Part shown: positions 59,154 through 64,000 of the stretch, one piece after another | Layout of the letters: every line of letters starts with the position of its first letter | How positions within the stretch are numbered: the stretch's first letter is position 1 | Source of the DNA: Paenibacillus cremeus | GTDB taxonomy: Bacteria > Bacillota > Bacilli > Paenibacillales > NBRC-103111 | Direction of reading: 5' to 3' | NCBI RefSeq assembly: GCF_007786445.1 | Contig: NZ_VNJI01000007.1 | Coordinates: forward strand, 122,316 to 186,315 | DNA: 64,000 bases | The notes under the pieces: generated by a model | Told to the model about the DNA's origin: nothing | Databases searched by the model: none | The model's input: the letters and a program-made list of their open reading frames with translations, nothing else | Translations under genes and position numbers: made by a program

Positions 59154-60086
59154 TTACTTCTTAGTGATGCACTTCTCGAGCAGGCCTTTTTCTTCGAGCA
59201 CGCTAACGAGCGTGGAGCCCATCTCGGAAGGCGTAGGAGCTACTTTGATACCGCAGCGCTGCATCGTAGCTACTTTCTCAGCTGCCGTACCTTTACCGCC
59301 GGAAATGATGGCGCCAGCATGGCCCATACGCTTCCCTGGAGGCGCTGTTTGACCGCCGATGAAGCCGACAACCGGCTTCTTCATGTTCGCTGCGATCCAT
59401 TCAGCTGCTTCTTCTTCTGCGGAGCCGCCGATTTCACCGATCATGATAACTGCATAGGTGTCCGGATCTTCGTTGAAGAGCTTCAAGATATCGATAAACT
59501 CGGAGCCTTTTACCGGGTCGCCGCCGATACCAACTGCGGAGGATTGACCGATACCGCGAGTCGACAGCTGATGAACCGCTTCGTAAGTGAGCGTTCCGCT
59601 TCGGGAAACGACGCCTACGTGGCCTGGAGTGTGAATGTAACCCGGCATAATGCCGATTTTGCACTCGCCTGGAGTAATAACGCCCGGGCAGTTCGGCCCG
59701 ATCAGACGGGTCTTCTTGCCTTCCATGTATTTGGAGACTTGTACCATGTCAAGCACTGGAATGCCTTCTGTGATACAAATAACGAGATCCAGCTCAGCGT
59801 CTACTGCTTCCATGATGGCATCAGCAGCAAAAGCCGGTGGTACGTAGATAACGGATGCCGTAGCACCTGTCGCTTTTTTCGCTTCAACAACGGTGTTGAA
59901 AACTGGAAGAGCAACAGTTTCGCCGTTTTCAAGTGTAATATCAACGTTCGTGCCGCCTTTGCCTGGCGTAACGCCGCCGACCATTTGTGTGCCGTAGTCC
60001 AAACCGCCCTTAGTGTGGAACATACCTACGGAACCGGTGATGCCTTGTGTAATGACTTTCGTATTTTTATCAACCAAAATACTCAT
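59154..60086 (-). CDS. sucD: Succinyl-CoA ligase (ADP-forming) subunit alpha
   Basis: 310 residues from ATG 60086 ([19 protein letters not shown]); the open frame reaches a GTG at 60098. CoA-binding Rossmann domain, [20 protein letters not shown], and phosphohistidine His256 in [13 protein letters not shown]. It makes or uses succinyl-CoA in the TCA cycle with substrate-level phosphorylation. It pairs with sucC, 48 bp upstream. Confidence 0.97.
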   Translation of the reverse strand: MSILVDKNTKVITQGITGSVGMFHTKGGLDYGTQMVGGVTPGKGGTNVDITLENGETVALPVFNTVVEAKKATGATASVIYVPPAFAADAIMEAVDAELDLVICITEGIPVLDMVQVSKYMEGKKTRLIGPNCPGVITPGECKIGIMPGYIHTPGHVGVVSRSGTLTYEAVHQLSTRGIGQSSAVGIGGDPVKGSEFIDILKLFNEDPDTYAVIMIGEIGGSAEEEAAEWIAANMKKPVVGFIGGQTAPPGKRMGHAGAIISGGKGTAAEKVATMQRCGIKVAPTPSEMGSTLVSVLEEKGLLEKCITKK

Positions 60087-60134
60087 GTTATAGTTCACAT
60101 CCCCTGATTATTTTGAAGAACGTTAAAGAGCCGA

Positions 60135-61295
60135 TTACTTCACGAGTTCTACGATTTTTTGAGCGCCGTCTGCCATGGAATCCGCTGCAACGATGTTCAG
60201 ACCGGACTCGTTCAGCATTTTCTTACCGAGCTCTACGTTCGTGCCTTCCAAGCGAACAACCAACGGACGAGTCAAGCCCAGCTCTTTAGCTGCTGCAATA
60301 ACGCCGTCTGCAATAATGTCGCACTTCATAATTCCGCCGAAGATGTTAACGAAAATCCCTTTAACACTAGCATCGGACAGAATGATTTTGAATGCTTCCG
60401 TTACTTTCTCTTTCGTAGCGCCGCCCCCTACATCAAGGAAGTTAGCCGGTTCGCCGCCGTAGTATTTAATAATGTCCATAGTCGCCATTGCCAGGCCAGC
60501 ACCGTTAACCATGCAGCCGATGTTGCCATCGAGTGCGATGTAGCTGAGGTCGAACTTGGACGCTTGGATTTCCTTCTCATCTTCTTCGTCCAGATCGCGA
60601 AGCTCAAGGATGTCTTTGTGACGGAACAGCGCGTTGGAATCGAAGTTCAATTTCGCATCCAGGGCCATTACGTTGCCGTCGCCAGTAACAACCAATGGGT
60701 TGATTTCGGCAATGGAGCAGTCTTTCTCAACAAACGCTTTGTAGAGCGCCGTCATGAATTTAACCGCTTTGTTTACAAGCTCACCAGGGATGTTGATGGC
60801 ATAAGCCAGCTTGCGTGCTTGGAATGCTTGCAGGCCGATCGCTGGGTCGATGACTTCTTTGAAGATTTTCTCAGGCGTGTGAGCTGCTACTTCTTCAATC
60901 TCCGTACCGCCTTCTTCCGAAGCCATCATAACGACGCGACCAGTGCCGCGATCCACGACAACGCCCACGTAGTACTCTTTCTTAATATCGCAGCCTTGCT
61001 CGATCAAGAGACGTTTAACTTCTTTGCCTTCCGGACCTGTTTGGTGTGTAACCAGAACCTTACCCAGGATTTCGGATGCATATGTACGAACTTCGTCAAG
61101 ATTTTTGGCTACTTTAACGCCGCCTGCTTTACCGCGTCCGCCGGCATGAATTTGCGCTTTAACAACTACAACCGGAGTACCCAGCGATTTGGCTGCTTCA
61201 ACGGCTTCGTCAACCGTGAACGCCACTTTTCCTTCAGGTACGGCAACCCCGTACTGCTTCAGCACTGCTTTGCCTTGATACTCATGGATATTCAT
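60135..61295 (-). CDS. sucC: Succinyl-CoA ligase (ADP-forming) subunit beta
   Basis: 386 residues (385 typical). [20 protein letters not shown] at the N-terminus, ATP-grasp elements ([40 protein letters not shown]), and the C-terminal [20 protein letters not shown] ligase domain. It is first in the sucCD operon, preceded by a non-coding region of 584 bp. Confidence 0.97.
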   Translation of the reverse strand: MNIHEYQGKAVLKQYGVAVPEGKVAFTVDEAVEAAKSLGTPVVVVKAQIHAGGRGKAGGVKVAKNLDEVRTYASEILGKVLVTHQTGPEGKEVKRLLIEQGCDIKKEYYVGVVVDRGTGRVVMMASEEGGTEIEEVAAHTPEKIFKEVIDPAIGLQAFQARKLAYAINIPGELVNKAVKFMTALYKAFVEKDCSIAEINPLVVTGDGNVMALDAKLNFDSNALFRHKDILELRDLDEEDEKEIQASKFDLSYIALDGNIGCMVNGAGLAMATMDIIKYYGGEPANFLDVGGGATKEKVTEAFKIILSDASVKGIFVNIFGGIMKCDIIADGVIAAAKELGLTRPLVVRLEGTNVELGKKMLNESGLNIVAADSMADGAQKIVELVK

Positions 61296-61423
61296 TTAGC
61301 AAAATCCTCCTATCAGTAATGGCTTACTATATGGAATCGGAATGACCCTCTCGAGCCGGACCGACCGCTAACGGAACTTGTGAAACCGGGACAAAACTTG
61401 TCCTTGAGACACAAACCTTACTC

Positions 61424-61432
61424 ATTGTACCA
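61424..61432 (-). promoter_or_regulatory. Candidate extended -10 promoter of sucCD
   Basis: Minus strand TGGTACAAT: -10 TACAAT (61424-61429) with an extended TG, 129 bp before sucC. No good -35 at 17 bp. A TGTCGAA heptamer (61439-61445) lies where a -35-region regulator would bind. The rest of 61296-61420 shows no gene or clear hairpin. Confidence 0.4.
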
Positions 61433-61474
61433 CTTTTTTTCGACAGTTTCCTCATTTTACGTAATTAATATTTT

Positions 61475-61765
61475 TTATAACAATACAAAGAATCGGTTAT
61501 TCCTTTGAGAATAACCTTTTGTATTGTTGCAACAAAATTTTCCGCTAAACGCGGTCGCCCCTCATCGAATAATCTTCGATTGTGAATTTTGTTATAACAG
61601 GCGAAAAGAATGGTTATGTGCAACTAACCTTTTCGACTGTTTCAACAGATCCTAACTCTGAATCGCGGTCGCTCTCCTTGGATTACTTCGATCAGGAGCT
61701 GTTATTGCAACAAAAAGAATCGGTGATTCCTTCGGGATATCCAAATTCATCCTCAAGCCTCTAAA
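61475..61765. repeat. Three degenerate direct-repeat units of about 110-117 bp
   Basis: Units start near 61475, 61592 and 61702. Each begins TTATAACA- or TTATTGCAACA-like, followed by AAAGAATSGGTTATT-like sequence; units 1 and 2 also share AACCTTTT, a GTTGCAACA/GTTTCAACA block and CGCGGTCGC (61551-61559 and 61664-61672). Unit 3 is truncated. A 60-codon plus-strand frame (61582-61764) crosses units 2 and 3 but lacks a ribosome-binding site and is probably not a gene. The function is unknown; it looks like a decayed interspersed repeat. Confidence 0.6.
61479..61528. repeat. Long inverted repeat within the first repeat unit
   Basis: Outer arms AACAATACAAA (61479-61489) and its exact complement (61518-61528); inner arms GGTTATTC (61495-61502) and complement (61509-61516) with a 6 nt loop. 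It could form a 19 bp-paired cruciform or RNA hairpin in either direction. No classic U-tract on either side. Confidence 0.75.
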
Positions 61766-61813
61766 TAACATACCCAGATGTCTTTAAATTATTTGATCCG
61801 GGATCCGTTTTGG

Positions 61814-61855
61814 AAAAAACAAAAGGCGCATTCCTCCCTAACGGAAAAATGCGCC
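61814..61855 (-). terminator. Intrinsic terminator of the zinc-ribbon gene at 61880
   Basis: 8 bp stem GGCGCATT/AATGCGCC (61825-61832 and 61848-61855), followed on the minus strand by TTTTGTTTTTT. It starts 25 bp after the stop codon at 61880. Confidence 0.8.
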
Positions 61856-61879
61856 GGCCTAACGCGCTCAGCCGATGGT

Positions 61880-62143
61880 TTAAGAGAATGTCGGCGGAGT
61901 GGTAGGGGTCATTACGCGAGGCTCGCGTTCGGCTTGTTTAATGAACCGCATCTCATTGCCCGTGAAGCTGCAAATCATGCATTGGATGGTGGGCTCACTT
62001 GCCTCAAGCTGCTGCGGATCGCTAAATTCCTGAATGCTGCCGGAGATTGCGTCCTTCATAAAGCGCTGGGAATAGCTCGAAATGACGCTGAATTTCACCC
62101 GGTTGGAGCGACAATTGGGGCAGAAATAAGGTTTATCCTGCAT
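61880..62143 (-). CDS. Small zinc-ribbon protein, function unknown
   Basis: 87 residues from ATG 62143 (AGAGGTGAT upstream; the open frame reaches 62167). An N-terminal CPNC pair (YFCPNCRSNRVKF) and a later CMIC pair (TIQCMICSFTGNEMRF) make a Cys4 ribbon. The intervening segment SSYSQRFMKDAISGSIQEF is helical and polar. It lies divergently from comM and has its own terminator, so it is a single-gene unit. I do not recognise a named family. Confidence 0.75.
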   Translation of the reverse strand: MQDKPYFCPNCRSNRVKFSVISSYSQRFMKDAISGSIQEFSDPQQLEASEPTIQCMICSFTGNEMRFIKQAEREPRVMTPTTPPTFS

Positions 62144-62215
62144 TTTCTCATCACCTCTGAATTCCATTTTAGCCTTGTTGCAGTGCTTTTAAACCGTGCA
62201 GCCGGTGATTTACTG

Positions 62216-62244
62216 TTGCGTTAGGTTAGCCCGCGTATTATGAT
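62216..62244 (+). promoter_or_regulatory. Sigma-A promoter of comM
   Basis: Plus strand: -35 TTGCGT (62216-62221), 17 bp spacer, -10 TATGAT (62239-62244). The predicted start is near 62251, about 63 nt before the GTG start. Confidence 0.7.
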
Positions 62245-62313
62245 AAAGGAACATTGACGGCGGATAAGGAAGCACCTTTTGCCATGACTTTTTCATGGGG
62301 AAGGTGTTTTTTC

Positions 62314-63285
62314 GTGTATGCAAAAGTAATCAGCGCGTGCTTGCACGGTATTGAAGGTAAAATGGTCGAAGTGGAAACCGACTTGAGCAATGGTTTGCCC
62401 CAAAGCAACATTGTTGGGCTGCCGGACAGTGCGATTAAGGAATCGATGGAACGGGTACGAGCGGCCATCAAAAATTCAGGCTTCAATTTTCCTTTGCAGC
62501 GGATCACCATCAATTTGGCGCCTGCGGATATCCGGAAGGAAGGCTCGGCCTTTGATTTGGCGATCGTAGCGGGCATTCTAACGGCAAGTGGACAGCTCGA
62601 TTTGAAGGAGTTCGAGGGCGCGTTGATTATCGGTGAATTATCTCTGGATGGATCGATCCGACCGGTTCCCGGCGTTCTCTCGATGCTTTCGTCTGCTAGA
62701 GATGCAGGAATTGTGCGAGCGATCGTTCCGGTCGAAAATGCGGAGGAAGCGGCGTGGCTGCAAGGGTTCGAGGTTACGTGTGTCTCCCATTTGCGCGAGT
62801 TGAAGAAAGATGGGGATGAAGATGTGGTCACTGCGGGGCCAATGGGTGTGATTCGTCGTTTAGCCCATAGCTCTGGCTCCATTAAACCAGCGATACCGAA
62901 CGATTATTCGGATGTACACGGACAGCAGCATGTAAAAAGAGCGCTGACGATCAGTGCCGCTGGGATGCATAATATTTTGCTCATTGGTCCCCCAGGCACG
63001 GGAAAGACGATGTTGGCTCGGCGTCTGCCGACCATCATGTCCGCCATGTCCGAGTCCGAGTCGCTTGACGTAACGAAAGTATACAGCGCTTCCGGCAAAT
63101 TCGCCGACCGCAGCCAGCTCATTCGGGAACGCCCCTTCCGTACTCCACATCATACGATCTCAGCTGATACAGTAATTAAAAGGGTGTTGGTACATAACAA
63201 CTCCTATTTAGTTACTCTAACCTCTGTAAATGTAATTAAACAGGTACTGAAGCGATCAATCCGTAAAGCCACACTTTTTAACTGA
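62314..63285 (+). pseudogene. comM: comM/yifB (Mg-chelatase-like AAA+ ATPase), 5' part only, disrupted by an insertion
   Basis: The start is GTG 62314, with AAGGTG 7 nt upstream; the open frame extends back to ATG 62254 without family similarity. ComM sequence is intact for about 283 codons: VISACLHGIEGKMVEVETDL, NIVGLPDSAIKESMERVRAA, ADIRKEGSAFDLAI, Walker A GPPGTGKT, RPFRTPHHTIS. It then breaks at about 63163, before Walker B, and the frame continues through foreign sequence to a stop at 63283-63285. A full protein would be about 500 residues. ComM is a helicase that helps integrate DNA during transformation. The fragment is unlikely to be functional. The other half of the gene should lie beyond the window. 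Confidence 0.88.
63172..63249. repeat. Three related 18 bp sites at the element end (two direct, one inverted)
   Basis: Sites at 63172-63189 (plus), 63198-63215 (minus) and 63232-63249 (plus). Sites 1 and 3, and sites 1 and 2, each agree at 14 of 18 positions; core GTAAYTAAANNGGWNNTG. Sites 1 and 2 face each other across 8 bp, making an imperfect palindrome that overlaps the end of the 63204 gene. They are candidate recombinase or repressor binding sites. Confidence 0.6.
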
Positions 63286-63572
63286 CGATCATTCGGATAT
63301 TTCGCACATAACTGTCTAAGGGTTTCGTGAATGTAAATCCTTTCTTGCCGAGGATTGTATATTTTCGTTGAAGGCGGCCCTGTTTCAGTTAATAATTCAT
63401 TAAGGGTTATAAGGTTACCACTGCTGAGACATTTGTTGCATTTCCAGGTTGTTTTAATTAAATCCATTTCAGTTTTTTCACTACATTTAAAACAAGAAAA
63501 TATGATTTTATTATTTTCTAAATAATATTGAATCTTTTTGCTTTTAAAAAAAGATAAAGCTACGTGATTCAT
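63204..63572 (-). CDS. Cys4 zinc-ribbon protein of the comM-inserted element, function unknown
   Basis: 122 residues, basic. CFKC at about 27-30 and CNKC at about 45-48 in FSCFKCSEKTEM and TTWKCNKCLSSGNLITL form a Cys4 ribbon; the CxxC-WKCxxC-SGNL pattern is reminiscent of primase-type zinc fingers, but no catalytic domain follows. The C-terminal half is helical (IYIHETLRQLCAKYPNDRQL). The ATG directly abuts the stop of the upstream HTH gene (TAA-ATG), with AGGTGA upstream, so the two form an operon. AT-rich codon use differs from the host genes. Confidence 0.65.
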   Translation of the reverse strand: MNHVALSFFKSKKIQYYLENNKIIFSCFKCSEKTEMDLIKTTWKCNKCLSSGNLITLNELLTETGPPSTKIYNPRQERIYIHETLRQLCAKYPNDRQLKSVALRIDRFSTCLITFTEVRVTK

Positions 63573-63845
63573 TTATATATTTATCACCTGTTTTTGCGCA
63601 GGTCCTAGATTCTTGGACAGCTCCATGAATTTTTTGAAATCACTAGCGCAAATAACGTATTTACCGCCCCAATTATATGCTGGCAGCTTTCCTTCACGGC
63701 ACCAACGTCGCACTGTTTCTTTGTGCACATTAAGCATTTTTGCAATTGCACTCGGGCTTAACATTGTTTGATCGGGAATTGATTTGAATTTTTCGTTTAT
63801 TTCAGACCCAAGACCCATTTCGATTAATAAATTATACTGGCTCAT
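63573..63845 (-). CDS. Excisionase/MerR-type helix-turn-helix protein
   Basis: 90 residues with an HTH_17-like DNA-binding domain: LSPSAIAKMLNVHKETVRRW, then CREGKLPAYNWGGKYVI, and a short C-terminal helix (DFKKFMELSKNL). This pattern is shared by excisionases (Xis) and small regulators of mobile elements. The start is ATG 63845 with GGAGG 5 nt upstream. It is upstream of and contiguous with the zinc-ribbon gene. It could control excision or element gene expression, possibly through the 18 bp sites near the junction. Confidence 0.75.
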   Translation of the reverse strand: MSQYNLLIEMGLGSEINEKFKSIPDQTMLSPSAIAKMLNVHKETVRRWCREGKLPAYNWGGKYVICASDFKKFMELSKNLGPAQKQVINI

Positions 63846-63879
63846 AGTTTCCTCCTTAAAATATTAAAAAATTAGTAAC

Positions 63880-64000
63880 TCAACTTTCGCAGCTTAAATT
63901 ACCGAACAAACCCTTGATGTACAAGGGCAAATCGGCCAGCCATTGCTGGAATTGACACAACACCGTTTGTTTGCTGCGTTTGCTCATTGCCCCTGCCATA
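63880..64000 (-). CDS. 3' end of an unidentified frame running off the window
   Basis: The minus-strand frame is open from the right edge to TGA 63880-63882, 39 residues visible (MSKRSKQTVLCQFQQWLADL near its middle). Base composition is clearly more GC-rich than the two adjacent element genes. It could be a C-terminal piece of an element gene, an insertion-sequence remnant or chance; I do not recognise it. In-frame ATGs exist at 63999 and 63987. Confidence 0.3.
   Translation of the reverse strand, partial: MAGAMSKRSKQTVLCQFQQWLADLPLYIKGLFGNLSCES

Larger units (their letters stand above)
63163..64000. mobile_element. One end of an element inserted in comM
   Basis: From about 63163 the sequence stops matching ComM and becomes AT-rich (by eye roughly one-third GC, against about half in the flanking genes) up to about 63880. 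It contains related 18 bp sites near the junction, a Cys4 protein gene, an excisionase-type HTH gene and the 3' end of a further frame. comM is a documented integration site for Tn7-related islands such as AbaR in Acinetobacter. The type of element here cannot be settled because no transposase or integrase is visible. Confidence 0.7.

Noticed and set aside
60159..61319. 386-codon plus-strand frame antisense to sucC
   Set aside because: Exact antisense shadow of sucC with no independent signal.
61582..61764. 60-codon plus-strand frame in the repeat region
   Set aside because: No ribosome-binding site, built from degenerate repeats, no domain; more likely non-coding.
62238..62882. 214-codon minus-strand frame antisense to comM
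   Set aside because: The sense frame encodes clear ComM motifs; the antisense frame has none.

Overview
The window is a bacterial chromosome segment from a low-to-mid GC Firmicute. The gene order is that of the Bacillus subtilis sucCD–dprA–topA–codY–fla/che–rpsB–polC–nusA–infB region. Several features point to Paenibacillaceae, most likely Paenibacillus or a close relative: a DUF342/FapA protein and small lineage-type ORFs inside the fla/che operon, a 217-residue EF-Ts, an archaeal/eukaryotic-type ProRS, and nrnA directly after rbfA. The genus is inferred from synteny and protein style, not from a database search. Almost everything is on the minus strand, so transcription runs from high to low coordinates.

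Region 1 (1–6543, minus): rimP–nusA–ylxR–ylxQ–infB–rbfA–nrnA, the transcription/translation factor operon. A near-consensus promoter (6515–6543) precedes it. A hairpin with a weak U-tract lies in its leader and resembles a NusA-dependent attenuator. IF-2 carries a very long Gln/Gly/Arg-rich repeat region. Region 2 (6589–19828, minus): rpsB–tsf–pyrH–frr–uppS–cdsA–dxr–rseP–proS–polC, covering translation, UMP kinase, ribosome recycling, isoprenoid and phospholipid synthesis, regulated proteolysis and replication. It starts at a second near-consensus promoter (19799–19828), and terminator-like hairpins punctuate it after several genes.

Region 3 (19845–51169, minus): a ~31 kb fla/che operon of about 37 genes running flgB to swrB. 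It encodes the rod, the MS ring (FliF), the C-ring/switch (FliG, FliM, FliY), the export apparatus (FliHIJ, FliOPQR, FlhAB), hook assembly (FliK, FlgD, FlgE, a TIGR02530 protein, FlbD), FliL and MotE-like motor proteins, FlhF/FlhG placement, the chemotaxis core (CheY, CheB, CheA, CheW, CheC, CheD) and sigma-D. Three genes of unknown role (19886, 21109 and 23676) are embedded in it. It ends at an intrinsic terminator just before the rpsB promoter. Region 4 (51342–61474, minus): codY, hslU, hslV, trmFO, topA, dprA, sucD and sucC, with intrinsic terminators after codY, trmFO, topA and sucD. codV/xerC, expected between trmFO and hslV by analogy with B. subtilis, is absent.

Region 5 (61475–64000): a non-coding stretch holds a three-copy degenerate ~110 bp repeat. 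Then come a small zinc-ribbon gene and, on the plus strand, comM (yifB). comM is broken after the Walker A region: its reading frame runs into AT-rich foreign sequence at about 63163. That sequence carries two small minus-strand genes (an excisionase-type HTH protein and a Cys4 zinc-ribbon protein) and three related 18 bp sites close to the junction. This looks like one end of an integrated mobile element that continues past the window, and it is the least conventional part of the sequence.
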